Below are positions 1 to 8,827 of a stretch of 64,000 nt of DNA, piece by piece. Both the position numbers and the translations under genes were made by a program. Below the pieces are notes generated by a model. The model did no database searches. It had not been told where the DNA came from and was given only the letters and a program-made list of their open reading frames with translations. Positions within the stretch are counted from its first letter, which is position 1; each line of letters opens with the position of its first letter. The stretch comes from Actinoallomurus soli (GTDB lineage: Bacteria; Actinomycetota; Actinomycetes; Streptosporangiales; Streptosporangiaceae). The stretch lies in assembly GCF_024055715.1 (NCBI RefSeq), contig NZ_JAMXMV010000036.1, positions 1 to 64,000 of the forward strand, given 5' to 3'.

Positions 1-120
1 CAGGTCAAGTCCAAGGCACGCCCTCAAAGGACGGCCAGATCACTGGAGAGTCAACCCAGATCGCCGGGCACCGAGCCTGACAGCACTCCACCCACAAGCG
101 CCACCCAAACACTCACAGAT
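1..120 (+). other. Leading segment without a clear gene
   Basis: No complete gene is visible. One forward frame is open from the window edge to a TGA at 78-80 and could be the 3' end of an upstream gene, but it is too short to recognise. The stretch is less GC-rich than the neighbouring coding DNA, and a strong hairpin follows it. Confidence 0.25.
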
Positions 121-162
121 CACTGGCCTGCGGTGCCGCGAAGACGGCAGCGCAGGCCAGTG
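121..162. terminator. Long interrupted hairpin, probable terminator
   Basis: A perfect 12-bp inverted repeat (121-132 and 151-162, arm CACTGGCCTGCG) is extended by an inner 5-bp pair, TGCCG/CGGCA, around the loop CGAAGA. There is no T-run, which is common for actinobacterial terminators. It would separate whatever lies upstream from the gene starting at 209. Confidence 0.55.
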
Positions 163-208
163 GTCATGCGTCGGCGGAGGACCGCCCGGTCGTCGCTATC
201 GTCGGAGG

Positions 209-1441
209 GTGGCCGATGGGACGGACGTGTTCTTCGCGGAGTGGGATCGACGCGGTCCCGGCGCGAAGCGGAGCCTCGAGCGTGCCGGCCTTCTCCTGCG
301 CGCGCTGAACGCCGGCACGGCCGGGACGCCGCTGCTGACCGTGGTCGGCTCCAAGGGCAAGGGCACGGCCGCCACCTACGCGTCCGCCGTCCTCGCCGCG
401 GCGGGGTGCCGCGTGGTCACCGTCACCAGCCCGGCCCTGCGCAGGGAGCGGGAGCGCATCCGCGTGAACGGGGCCGCGATCTCCGACGCGGACCTCGCCC
501 GGCTCGGTGAGCGGATCCGCGACGCGATCCGCCGCCTGCCCGAACGGCCGGGCGACGGTTACCTGTCCCCGAGTGGCCTGTTCACGATCGCGGGGGTGAT
601 GCACGCGCGAGCCGTCGGTGCGGACGCGATCGTCCTCGAGGCGGGGATGGGCGGCGTCTCCGACGAGGTCAGCCTGTTCGCCCCGGACGTCGTCGCCGTC
701 ACCGAGGTCTTCGCCGAGCACCTCGGAGTCCTCGGCGACTCTCCCGCCGAGATCGCGGCGAACAAGGCGGGCGTCGCGGCCGGCACCACCTCCGCCGTCC
801 TCTCCCTTCCCCAGGATTCTTCCGTCACCGAGGCGATCGCGGTGACCGTCGCCGACCGCACCGGCGGCCGGGTGAAGCCGGAGGTGGTCGGTGCGACCGG
901 GCTCCCGGAGACCGTCCTGCCGGTGGCCCACGGGCGGCGGAACGCCGAGTTGGGCTTCGTGGCCGCCGGGCGCCTGCTCGACGCGGCCGGACGCCCGCGG
1001 GCGTCCTCCGACCGGCTGCGCCGAGTGCTGTCCTCGGTGCGGCTTCCCGGCCGCCTGTCGTGGCATCGGCTCGCCGGCACGACGATCCTGGTCGACTCGG
1101 CGATCGACCGGTCCGGCGCGGCGACGGCACTGGCCGAGGCGTACCGGCGCTGGAACGGCGTCGACCACGTCCTCCTCGGGCTGCCGGACCACAAGGACGT
1201 CGCGGGGGTCGTCGCCGAGCTGGCGGATCTGCCCGTGACGTACGTCCGGATGCCCGGTCACCCGCATCTGGGATTCACCCATCCGATCCCCGGCCACTGG
1301 ACGGTCATCGACGACGCTGACCTGACACGACCGCGACTCGCCTCTCTCGGCCGGCGGATCATGGGGCTCGGGACGGTCTACTTCACCGCCCGCCTCCTCG
1401 ACCTCCTCGACGCCGGCACCGAGCGCCTCTTCGAGCCCTGA
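209..1441 (+). CDS. FolC/Mur-ligase-like paralogue
   Basis: A 410-aa protein related to folylpolyglutamate synthase and Mur ligases. It has a P-loop-like GSKGKGT at residues 47-53, followed by TSPALRRERERIRVNG, which parallels the TSPELHSMRERI segment of the true FolC at 2016-3371. A VLEAGMGG motif also matches FolC. The C-terminal domain has VDSAIDRSGA where FolC has the DAAHNPAG segment, so part of the ligase-domain signature is lost, and the protein is about 40 residues shorter. The substrate is unknown. It may be a diverged ligase for another acidic acceptor or a decaying duplicate. The GTG start has GGAGG directly against it, so the in-frame GTG at 227 remains possible. Confidence 0.7.
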   Translation: MADGTDVFFAEWDRRGPGAKRSLERAGLLLRALNAGTAGTPLLTVVGSKGKGTAATYASAVLAAAGCRVVTVTSPALRRERERIRVNGAAISDADLARLGERIRDAIRRLPERPGDGYLSPSGLFTIAGVMHARAVGADAIVLEAGMGGVSDEVSLFAPDVVAVTEVFAEHLGVLGDSPAEIAANKAGVAAGTTSAVLSLPQDSSVTEAIAVTVADRTGGRVKPEVVGATGLPETVLPVAHGRRNAELGFVAAGRLLDAAGRPRASSDRLRRVLSSVRLPGRLSWHRLAGTTILVDSAIDRSGAATALAEAYRRWNGVDHVLLGLPDHKDVAGVVAELADLPVTYVRMPGHPHLGFTHPIPGHWTVIDDADLTRPRLASLGRRIMGLGTVYFTARLLDLLDAGTERLFEP

Positions 1442-1502
1442 CCACCCGCGTTCCACTGCCGTTGCACGACCGTCTGCCCGGGCGCACCATCCACCGCATG
1501 AG

Positions 1503-2003
1503 GGCAGCGTTGGGCTCGCCGGAGCCATCGTTGCGGCGCTCGGCACGCGCCGCCTCGCCGGGCTGATCGGCCAGGCCCGGCTGATGCGGCTGGCCGCGCT
1601 GGTCAATGGTGCGGCGTTCCTGCTGTTTCCGCTGACAGGGCCTGGGCGGCGCCTGGCCTGTTACGCGCTGGCCGACCTCGTCACCAGTTTCTGCCTCATC
1701 GGGCTGAACATCGTCCAGGTGAGCTTCCATCAGACGGTCTGCCCCGAACGGCTGCTCGGCCGCGTCAACGCCACCATGAAGTTCCTCATCTGGGGCGGGA
1801 TGCCGCTCGGCAGCGTCCTCGGCGGCCTTCTCGCCACGGCCGCCGGACTGCGCGCGACACTCTGGACCGCGGCCGCGGGCGTCCTGCTCGCCGCGCTGTG
1901 GCTCCTGCTCTCACCCCTGCGCACCATGCGCGACCTGCCGCCGCCCGACGCGTACGACATCGGCTCGGGATCATGCCGGTCTGACGTGGGGGCGGCGCGT
2001 TAG
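1503..2003 (+). pseudogene. 5'-truncated MFS exporter remnant
   Basis: The frame reads as the C-terminal half of a drug-efflux type major facilitator. It shows a GLAGAIVAAL-type helix, then about four more hydrophobic segments and the intracellular motif ERLLGRVNATMKFL, typical of DHA3-like exporters. The first ATG in frame is at 1584, but recognisable transporter sequence begins near 1503 with no start codon or ribosome site, and the N-terminal six helices are absent. It lies between the FolC paralogue and folC, 12 bp before the latter. I infer a deletion remnant. An intact protein of 139 aa from 1584 is the alternative but would be only a partial bundle. Confidence 0.7.
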
Positions 2004-2015
2004 TAGGCTGCTGGG

Positions 2016-3371
2016 GTGAGTGCGACCAGGTATGAGGAGGCCGTCAAGGGCATCAGGGCCCGGGGGGTCGAATGGGACATCGATCCCACGTTGGACCGGA
2101 TGCGTGATCTGGCGGACGTTCTCGGGTCGCCGCAGCGGGCGTACCCCGTCATCCACATCACCGGGACGAACGGCAAGTCCAGCACGGCCCGGATGATCGA
2201 GGCGCTGTTGCGGGAGCGAGGGCTGCGGGTCGGCCTGTACACCAGCCCCGAGCTGCATTCGATGCGCGAGCGGATCGCGATCGACGGGGCGCCGGTGAGC
2301 GAGGAGCGGTTCGCCGAGCTGTACGAGGACGTCCTGCCGTTCATCGAGCTGACGGACGCCAAGCACGACGTGAAGGTGTCGTTCTTCGAGACGCTGACCG
2401 CGATGGCGTTCGCCGCGTTCGCCGACGCGCCCGTCGACGTCGCCGTCGTCGAGGTCGGCATGGGCGGCACGTGGGACGCGACCAACATCGCCGACGGCGC
2501 GGTGGCGGTGGTCACGCCGATCGGCCTCGACCACACCCGCTGGCTCGGGTCCACGGTGGAGGAGATCGCGGCGGAGAAGGCCGGGATCATCAAGCCCGAC
2601 GCGATCGCCGTGCTCGCCCAGCAGCCGGTCGAGGCGGCGCAGGTGCTGGTGCGGCGTGCGACCGAGGTCGGGGCGACCGTCGCGCGGGAGGGACTGGAGT
2701 TCGGTGTCCTCGGCCGGGAGCTCGCCGTGGGCGGCCAGCTCGTCCGGCTGCAGGGGCTGCACGGCGTGTACGACGAGGTGTTCCTGCCGTTCTTCGGGGC
2801 GCACCAGGCGGGCAACGCGGCGTGCGCGCTGGCCGCGGTGGAGGCGTTCGCGCGCGGCCGGGCGACCGGCGAGTCGGAGACCGACAGCGACCAGCTCGAC
2901 CTTGAACTCGTGCGCCAGGCGTTCGTGAACGCGAGCTCGCCGGGGCGGCTGGAGGTCGTACGGACGGGGCCGACCGTGCTGGTCGACGCCGCGCACAACC
3001 CGGCCGGCATGGCGGCCAGCGTGGAGGCGCTGACGGAGGAGTTCGGCTTCACCCGGCTGATCGGTGTGGTGGCGGCGATGGCCGACAAGGACGTGACCGG
3101 TCTGCTGGAGGAGCTGGAGCCGGTGCTGGAGGAGGTCATCGTCACGCGCAACTCCTCCGCCCGGTCGATGCCCGCCCGCGAGCTGGCGGACCTGGCGGAG
3201 GAGGTCTTCGGCGAGGATCGCGTGCACCTGGTGCCCCGGCTGGACGACGCGATCGACCAGGCGATCGCGCTGGCCGACGAGTCCGGGGAGTTCGCGGGCG
3301 CCGGGGTGCTGATCACGGGGTCCGTCACGACGGCCGGCGACGCGCGGGTGCTGCTGAGGGCGGGCGCGTGA
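2016..3371 (+). CDS. folC: Bifunctional folylpolyglutamate/dihydrofolate synthase
   Basis: A 451-aa cytosolic ATP-dependent ligase that adds glutamate to (dihydro)folates. Visible landmarks are the P-loop GTNGKSS at residues 50-56, TSPELHSMRERI, VVEVGMGGTWDATN, the EEIAAEKAGIIK segment and the DAAHNPAGM motif near residue 325. Length fits the family. The start is GTG. The next gene is DUF4233, the usual downstream partner of folC in actinobacteria, followed after an inserted MFS gene by ndk. This is the true folC. The shorter gene at 209 is a diverged relative. Confidence 0.95.
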   Translation: MSATRYEEAVKGIRARGVEWDIDPTLDRMRDLADVLGSPQRAYPVIHITGTNGKSSTARMIEALLRERGLRVGLYTSPELHSMRERIAIDGAPVSEERFAELYEDVLPFIELTDAKHDVKVSFFETLTAMAFAAFADAPVDVAVVEVGMGGTWDATNIADGAVAVVTPIGLDHTRWLGSTVEEIAAEKAGIIKPDAIAVLAQQPVEAAQVLVRRATEVGATVAREGLEFGVLGRELAVGGQLVRLQGLHGVYDEVFLPFFGAHQAGNAACALAAVEAFARGRATGESETDSDQLDLELVRQAFVNASSPGRLEVVRTGPTVLVDAAHNPAGMAASVEALTEEFGFTRLIGVVAAMADKDVTGLLEELEPVLEEVIVTRNSSARSMPARELADLAEEVFGEDRVHLVPRLDDAIDQAIALADESGEFAGAGVLITGSVTTAGDARVLLRAGA

Positions 3372-3374
3372 GCG

Positions 3375-3423
3375 GCCGTACGGGTGCTGCCGGCGGCGGG
3401 CGGGCGGTCCGCCGTACGGGTGC
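3375..3423 (+). repeat. Pair of 13-bp direct repeats in the folC spacer
   Basis: GCCGTACGGGTGC occurs at 3375-3387 and again at 3411-3423, between folC and the DUF4233 gene. A related sequence, GCCGTACGGGCGG, is part of the duplicated insertion inside proB near 39.75 kb. Confidence 0.6.
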
Positions 3424-3453
3424 CGCGCGGACCACGGGGAAGGGGGAGCGGCG

Positions 3454-3771
3454 GTGAGGAGGCTGTGCGCCGTCATGCTCACGCTGCAGGCGGTGGTGAC
3501 CCTGCTGGCGATCCCCGTGGCGATCTCGGTGGCGCACGCGGATGCGGCCACGGCCGGGATCGTGGGCGGCGTGCTGGCCTTCGCCGGGCTGGTGATCGCC
3601 GGGCTGCTGCGGTACCGCTGGGCCTACGTCGCGGGCAGTGTGCTGCAGATTCTGGTCATCGCGACGGGTTTCGTGGTTCCGGTGATGTTCTTCCTCGGTG
3701 TCATTTTCGGTCTTCTCTGGGTGGCATCGATTTGGGTCGGTCACCGAGTGGAGAGCGCGCAACCACGCTAA
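3454..3771 (+). CDS. DUF4233 family membrane protein
   Basis: A 105-aa protein with about four hydrophobic segments (LQAVVTLLAIPVAISVAHA, IVGGVLAFAGLVIAGLL, WAYVAGSVLQILVIATG and a C-terminal WVASIWVG helix). A GGGGGAG ribosome site at 3442-3448 sets the GTG start at 3454. Proteins of this family follow folC in many actinobacteria, and their function is unknown to me. It probably shares the folC transcript. Confidence 0.85.
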   Translation: MRRLCAVMLTLQAVVTLLAIPVAISVAHADAATAGIVGGVLAFAGLVIAGLLRYRWAYVAGSVLQILVIATGFVVPVMFFLGVIFGLLWVASIWVGHRVESAQPR

Positions 3772-3887
3772 AGTCACGGGCGGCCTTTCCGATGGCCCCG
3801 TTCCGTCAATTGCGTCAAATGCCAGAAGTTGGACATTTGGCGTAAATCTAGCGGGCGGGGCCAATGGTCTCCTGAGGGGAATCCCGG

Positions 3888-5321
3888 ATGTCCACGCCCC
3901 CCGGAAAACGCGACGCCGCCGGATTCGCCGTGCTGGTGGTCGTCATCGCCACGGCGGTTCCCGCCGCCGTCGTCGTGCTGCCCGACACGGCGCCGTACGT
4001 CATGCCGCAGGCGGTCCGCGACCTCGCGCTGTCCGACGGTGAGGCCGCCGGGCTCGTCCGCGCCTGCGGCCTGGCGCTGCCCGCCCTGCTCCTCACGGCC
4101 CCGCTCGGGGCCGCGCTGGTCCGCCATGCGCCCGCCCGGCTCGTGCTGTTCGCGGGGCTCGCCCTCCTGCTCGTCGCCCAGGCGCTCTCGGTGCGCGTCA
4201 CGTCGGTTCCGGTGGTCGCCGCCGTACGCGTCGCCGAGGGTGCCGGCGCCGGGGCCGTCCTGCCCGCGACGCTGGCGCTGGCCCGGGAGCGACGGCAGCG
4301 CCGTGCGGCGTCCTCCGTCTGGGCCGGCGTCCTCGTCGCGGCGCTCCTGCTCGCCACGCCCCTGGCGCTGGCCGCGACGGGCGGCCCGGACCCCGGCGCG
4401 GTGGAGTGGCGGGCGATCCTGCGCCCGTACTGGTGGCTGAGCGGGATCGCGCTGGTCGGCACGGCCCTGCTCGGCCTGCTGCGGGCGCGGCCGGCCGGCC
4501 CCGCCGTCCCGGTGACCGTCTCCCGTGCGGAGCGCGTGCAGCTGCTGCTGCCGGTCGTCCCCGCGGGCGGGTTCGCGTTCCTCGCGGTGGTCACGACATA
4601 CGACTGGTCGCCCGGCGCGCAGTTGCTGCTGGCGGCGTGCGGGATCGCCGGGCTCCTGGGGCTGGCCGTGGTCGGCACCCGCGACGCGGCCGCCGGCAGC
4701 CCGCTCGGGTACGCCGTCGTCATGCTGGCCGCGGGCCTGCTGACCATGCCGGTGACCGGGCCGCTGGCCGGGCTGGCCGGCGGCCGGACCGTGCCCCTGA
4801 CGGCGTTCCTGGCGGGTGCGGCGGGCGCGCTGGCCGCCGCCCTCCTGGCCGGCTCGTTCGGCCGCGGGACGGGGCGCGGCGCGGTGCTGTGCGGATACGG
4901 CCTGGGCGTCGTGGCGATCGTCCTGCTGCTGGTGACGGGGGCGGCGGCGAGCCTCTGGACGCTGCTGGCCGCGCTGTGCGTCCTCGGCGCGGGCACGGGG
5001 CTGGCGGTCGGGGCCGCGCTCCGCCACACGGAGGCGGGCCCGGCCCTGTTCGGCCTGTCGCTGTGCTTCCCGGCGGTCCTCGGCGGCCATCTCGTCGTCG
5101 GCCCGCTGCAGATCGCGAGGGTCGGCGCGGTCACCCGGGCGGGCGGCGGCACGATGGCGGCGCTGTACGCCCTGACCGCGGCGTACCGGCTGTGGCTCGT
5201 CGCCGCGGGGCTCATCGCGGTGCTCCTCGCCGCCGTGACCGCGTGGGTGAGCCGGAGCCGGACGCGAGGCTCGCCGCCCGGTCCCGCGGACTCGGACGGA
5301 GCCGTGCTGCCCGCCGGGTAA
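3888..5321 (+). CDS. MFS-type multi-helix transporter
   Basis: A 477-aa integral membrane protein with about 12-14 hydrophobic segments, Gly/Ala-rich as in drug-efflux major facilitators. It has a GAALVRHAPARLVLFAG loop and an RVAEGAGAGAVLPATLALARER segment, a typical MFS loop 2 and helix 4 arrangement. The ATG is preceded by a GAGGGGA ribosome site. It sits between DUF4233 and ndk, genes often close together in relatives, so it is probably an insertion here. The substrate cannot be told. Confidence 0.75.
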   Translation: MSTPPGKRDAAGFAVLVVVIATAVPAAVVVLPDTAPYVMPQAVRDLALSDGEAAGLVRACGLALPALLLTAPLGAALVRHAPARLVLFAGLALLLVAQALSVRVTSVPVVAAVRVAEGAGAGAVLPATLALARERRQRRAASSVWAGVLVAALLLATPLALAATGGPDPGAVEWRAILRPYWWLSGIALVGTALLGLLRARPAGPAVPVTVSRAERVQLLLPVVPAGGFAFLAVVTTYDWSPGAQLLLAACGIAGLLGLAVVGTRDAAAGSPLGYAVVMLAAGLLTMPVTGPLAGLAGGRTVPLTAFLAGAAGALAAALLAGSFGRGTGRGAVLCGYGLGVVAIVLLLVTGAAASLWTLLAALCVLGAGTGLAVGAALRHTEAGPALFGLSLCFPAVLGGHLVVGPLQIARVGAVTRAGGGTMAALYALTAAYRLWLVAAGLIAVLLAAVTAWVSRSRTRGSPPGPADSDGAVLPAG

Positions 5322-5466
5322 GATCGCACCGATACGCGGCAGCCCGGCCGTGGCGACCTGCGCGGATACGGTCAGGGCCCCCGGTCGGCCGGTGACCTTC
5401 CGCCGCGGCGGGCGGGTCGGTGGCCCGCACCGGTGATCGCAACCTGTGAACCAAGGAGAATCTTCC

Positions 5467-5877
5467 GTGTCCGAACGCACTCTTGTCCTCGTCAAGCCCG
5501 ACGGCGTGCGCCGCGGCCTCGTCGGGGACGTCATCGCGCGCATCGAGCGCAAGGGCCTCAAGCTCGCCGCCCTGGAGCTTCGTACGCTGGAGCGCGAGGT
5601 CGCCGAGACGCACTACGAGGAGCACCGGGAGAAGCCGTTCTTCGGCTCGCTGGTCGAGTTCATCACGGGCGGTCCGCTCGTCGCGATGGTGGTCGAGGGG
5701 CCGCGCGCGATCGAGGCGTTCCGCGCCCTGGCCGGCGCCACCGACCCGGTCGTGGCCGGCCCCGGAACCATCCGTGGCGATCATGCGTTGGAGATCCAGG
5801 AGAACGTCGTGCACGGCTCCGACTCGCCCGCGTCCGCCGAGCGCGAGATCAAGTTGTTCTTCCCCGACCTTTTCTGA
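5467..5877 (+). CDS. ndk: Nucleoside diphosphate kinase
   Basis: A 136-aa enzyme that moves the gamma phosphate of ATP to nucleoside diphosphates through a phosphohistidine. It starts [17 protein letters not shown] and carries the active-site histidine in VVHGSDS (H116) with the ERE(I)KLFF tail. The GTG at 5467 is chosen because AAGGAGAA at 5453-5460 is ideally spaced. An in-frame ATG at 5446 lies upstream of that ribosome site and is unlikely. A strong terminator follows, so it ends its transcript before mreB. Confidence 0.97.
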   Translation: MSERTLVLVKPDGVRRGLVGDVIARIERKGLKLAALELRTLEREVAETHYEEHREKPFFGSLVEFITGGPLVAMVVEGPRAIEAFRALAGATDPVVAGPGTIRGDHALEIQENVVHGSDSPASAEREIKLFFPDLF

Positions 5878-5893
5878 ACATTGGTCGCATAAC

Positions 5894-5931
5894 CGCGCGG
5901 GCCGGGTACCTACGGCCCGCGCGTTTGTTTT
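5894..5931 (+). terminator. Rho-independent terminator after ndk
   Basis: A perfect 11-bp stem (CGCGCGGGCCG at 5894-5904 and its complement at 5913-5923) with an 8-nt loop is followed by TTTGTTTT. It lies 16 bp after the ndk stop. Confidence 0.93.
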
Positions 5932-6066
5932 CCCAGGCCCGGCACGTGAGACGGCCCTGACCCGGACCACGACGCGCGGGATCGGGTCTGCGTCAACCAG
6001 GATCTCTCGCGTTACCATGAGAATGCGTTCCGCACGCCCGCCAATCCGGAAGGGCTCCCTTTCTTC

Positions 6067-7098
6067 ATGGGTAACAAGCTGTCGTTCCTGGGCCGTGACA
6101 TGGCAGTCGATCTGGGTACGGCGAACACCTTGGTCTATGTGCGCGGTCGGGGCATCGTTCTGAACGAGCCGTCGGTCGTGGCCATCAACACGAACACGGG
6201 CAAGATCGTGGCGGTGGGCATCGAGGCCAAGCGGATGATCGGCCGTACGCCGGGCAACATCGTGGCGGTCCGTCCGCTCAAGGACGGTGTGATCGCCGAC
6301 TTCGACGTCACTGAACGCATGCTCCGGTACTTCATCCAGAAGGTCCATAAACGCCGACATTTCGCCAAGCCGCGGATCGTCGTGGCCGTGCCCAGCGGCA
6401 TCACCGGCGTCGAGCAGCGCGCCGTGAAGGAGGCGGGCTACCAGGCGGGCGCCCGGCGGGTGTACATCATCGAGGAGCCCATGGCCGCCGCGATCGGCGC
6501 CGGCCTGCCCGTCCACGAGCCCACCGGCAACATGGTCGTCGACATCGGCGGCGGCACCACCGAGGTCGCGATCATCTCCCTCGGCGGCATCGTGACGAGC
6601 CAGTCGATCCGGGTCGGCGGCGACGAGCTCGACCAGGCGATCATCTCCTACGCGAAGAAGGAGTACTCCCTGATGCTCGGGGAGCGCACCGCGGAGGAGA
6701 TCAAGATGGCGATCGGCTCGGCGTACCCCTTCGACGACGAGCCGCACGCGGAGATCCGCGGCCGTGACCTCGTCAGCGGCCTGCCGAAGACGATCGTGAT
6801 CTCCGCGGAGGAGATCCGCCGCGCCATCGAGGAGCCGGTCAACGCGGTCGTCGACGCGGTCAAGACGACGCTCGACAAGTGCCCGCCCGAGCTGTCCGGC
6901 GACATCATGGACCGCGGCATCGCCCTCACCGGCGGCGGCGCCCTGCTCAAGAACATCGACGAACGGCTCCGGGAAGAGACCGGCATGCCGATCCACATGG
7001 TCGACAACCCGCTCGACTCGGTCGTCCTCGGCTCAGGGAAGTGCGTCGAGGACTTCGAGGCGCTGCGCCAGGTCCTCGTGCCCGAACCACGACGTTAG
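6067..7098 (+). CDS. mreB: Rod-shape actin homologue MreB
   Basis: A 343-aa actin-fold ATPase that forms membrane-bound filaments and organises lateral wall synthesis. In sporulating actinomycetes it also acts in spore wall formation. Sequence landmarks are the phosphate-1 motif [11 protein letters not shown], the phosphate-2 motif [26 protein letters not shown] and the adenosine motif [11 protein letters not shown]. The ATG has GGAAGGG about 11 bases upstream. It is the first gene of mreB-mreC-mreD-mrdA-rodA, all on the same strand with spacers of 3-17 bp. A TACCAT -10-like hexamer lies at 6013-6018, but no clear -35 is seen. Confidence 0.97.
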   Translation: MGNKLSFLGRDMAVDLGTANTLVYVRGRGIVLNEPSVVAINTNTGKIVAVGIEAKRMIGRTPGNIVAVRPLKDGVIADFDVTERMLRYFIQKVHKRRHFAKPRIVVAVPSGITGVEQRAVKEAGYQAGARRVYIIEEPMAAAIGAGLPVHEPTGNMVVDIGGGTTEVAIISLGGIVTSQSIRVGGDELDQAIISYAKKEYSLMLGERTAEEIKMAIGSAYPFDDEPHAEIRGRDLVSGLPKTIVISAEEIRRAIEEPVNAVVDAVKTTLDKCPPELSGDIMDRGIALTGGGALLKNIDERLREETGMPIHMVDNPLDSVVLGSGKCVEDFEALRQVLVPEPRR

Positions 7099-7109
7099 GG
7101 AACCGGCCG

Positions 7110-8261
7110 GTGAACGACACCCGGCGAACCCGAGCCGTCCTCGGGGTCCTGCTGCTGATCTCCCTGGCCATGATCACCGTCGACTACCGCGGAGGCGAGC
7201 ACTCACCACTGCGCGGGCTGCGCGCCTTCGGCGAGGCGATCTTCGGGCCGATCGAGGACGCCGCGGCGGCCGTCGTCACGCCGGTCGGGCACGCGCTGGA
7301 CACGATCATCGGCAGTCCGGACGCGCACCGGCGCATCAACCGGCTCGAACGCGAGAACCAGCGGCTGCGCCAGCAACTCCGCGCCCAGCAGATCGACAAG
7401 AGCCGCGCCGAGCAGCTGCACCGGCTGCTCGGCACCGCCGGTCTCGGCGGCTACCGGATCGTCGCCGCCCAGGTCATCTCCGCCGGCGAGGGCGTCGAGG
7501 AGACCGTCACCATCGACGCGGGCAGCGGCGACGGCATCCGCACCGACATGACGGTGATCACCGGAGACGGCCTCGTCGGGCGCGTCACGCAGGTCGGGCC
7601 GGCCACCTCGACGGTGCTGCTGGCCACCGACGCGGCCTCCTCGGTCGGCGGGCGGCTGGAGGGCTCCGGAGAGATCGGCGTCGTACGGGGCACCGGCCGG
7701 CGCAGCGGCTCACCGCTCACGTTCGAGCTCCTGGACTCCACCGTGGAGATCAAACCCGGCCAGCGCATCGTCTCCTTCGGCTCGCAGGGCAACCGGCCGT
7801 ACGTCCCGGGGGTCCCGATCGGCACCGTCATCCGCATCCAGCGGACGCCCGGATCGCTGACCCGTACCGCCATCGTCCGGCCGTTCACGCACTTCACGGC
7901 CCTCGACGTCGTCGGCGTGGTCGTCGCGCCGCCGAAGAAGAACCCGCGCGACGCCGTTCTGCCGCCGGCGCCGCCCAAGCCGAAGACGCCCAGCCCGTCC
8001 CCGTCCAACCCCGGCCCGTCCAACGCGGGCCCGCCCAACGCGGGCGCCCCCGCTCCCGCGCCGACGCGACGGGCGTCGGACGAGCCGTCGGCGGCCCCGC
8101 GGGCGATGCCGAGCGCGGAGGAGTCCGCCTCCGCCGGGCCACCGTCCCGAAGACGCAGGTCGTCCACGGCGACCGAGGCACCCAGAGCCCGCCGGACGCT
8201 GACCTCCACCGAACCACCACGGCAGCGCAGACCGCGCACGCCTCACTCGCCGGGAGACTGA
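7110..8261 (+). CDS. mreC: Cell-shape protein MreC
   Basis: A 383-aa protein with one N-terminal membrane helix (TRAVLGVLLLISLAMITV), a coiled coil rich in Arg/Glu/Gln (about residues 70-105) and the paired beta-barrel MreC domain (VTIDAGSGDGIRTDMTVI, VSFGSQGNRPYVPGVPIG). It scaffolds PBP2 and RodA outside the membrane. The last roughly 110 residues form a Pro/Ser/Arg-rich low-complexity tail beyond the usual family end. The GTG at 7110 is preferred, 11 bp after mreB with AGGGA upstream. Open frame continues further up but only inside mreB. Confidence 0.93.
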   Translation: MNDTRRTRAVLGVLLLISLAMITVDYRGGEHSPLRGLRAFGEAIFGPIEDAAAAVVTPVGHALDTIIGSPDAHRRINRLERENQRLRQQLRAQQIDKSRAEQLHRLLGTAGLGGYRIVAAQVISAGEGVEETVTIDAGSGDGIRTDMTVITGDGLVGRVTQVGPATSTVLLATDAASSVGGRLEGSGEIGVVRGTGRRSGSPLTFELLDSTVEIKPGQRIVSFGSQGNRPYVPGVPIGTVIRIQRTPGSLTRTAIVRPFTHFTALDVVGVVVAPPKKNPRDAVLPPAPPKPKTPSPSPSNPGPSNAGPPNAGAPAPAPTRRASDEPSAAPRAMPSAEESASAGPPSRRRRSSTATEAPRARRTLTSTEPPRQRRPRTPHSPGD

Positions 8262-8264
8262 GCC

Positions 8265-8810
8265 ATGTCACGCAACGTCCTGGCCACGATCGTCGCCGCC
8301 GCCGCGCTCCTGCTGCAGGTGGCGGTCGCCAACCGGCTGCCGCTGCCCGCCTCGGTCAGCCCGAACCTCGTGCTCCTGGCCGTGGTGGCGCTGGCGCTGG
8401 TGAACGGATCGATGACCGGCCTGGTCACCGGCTTCTTCGCCGGGCTGGCCACCGACATCGTGCCGCCCGCCGACCACACCATCGGCCGCTACGCCTTCGT
8501 GTACTGCCTGATCGGCTACGTCTGCGGGCTCGCCGCCGACGACCTCGAGCGCTCACCCGTGCTGCCGTTCGTCGCGGTGGCCGCGGGCGCGCTCGCCGGG
8601 TCGGTGCTGTACGCCATGGTGGGCATGCTGCTCGGCGACCCGCGCACCCGCTGGCCCGTGCTGTCCCACCAGCTGCCGGTCCAGGTCCTCTACGACGTGA
8701 TCGCCAGCCCGTTCGTGGTCTGGGCCGTCCTGCGGCTGACCAGGAGGGCCGAACGCCAGCACGACCCGGGCGGACTCGACGCGGTCCCCGGGTTCTATCG
8801 GGCGCGCTAG
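8265..8810 (+). CDS. mreD: Rod-shape membrane protein MreD
   Basis: A 181-aa polytopic membrane protein with five to six helices, beginning LATIVAAAALLLQVAVANR and including SPNLVLLAVVALALVNGSMTG and FAGLATDIVPP, typical of MreD. It works with MreC in the elongasome. The ATG lies 3 bp after mreC, and the next gene begins 17 bp on. The tail is short and charged. Confidence 0.92.
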   Translation: MSRNVLATIVAAAALLLQVAVANRLPLPASVSPNLVLLAVVALALVNGSMTGLVTGFFAGLATDIVPPADHTIGRYAFVYCLIGYVCGLAADDLERSPVLPFVAVAAGALAGSVLYAMVGMLLGDPRTRWPVLSHQLPVQVLYDVIASPFVVWAVLRLTRRAERQHDPGGLDAVPGFYRAR

Positions 8811-8827
8811 ACGGAGGAGGGGGAGTC

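Noticed and set aside
5446-5466. Earlier GTG/ATG-type start for ndk at 5446
   Set aside because: The ribosome site AAGGAGAA lies after it, and family N-termini begin at [12 protein letters not shown].
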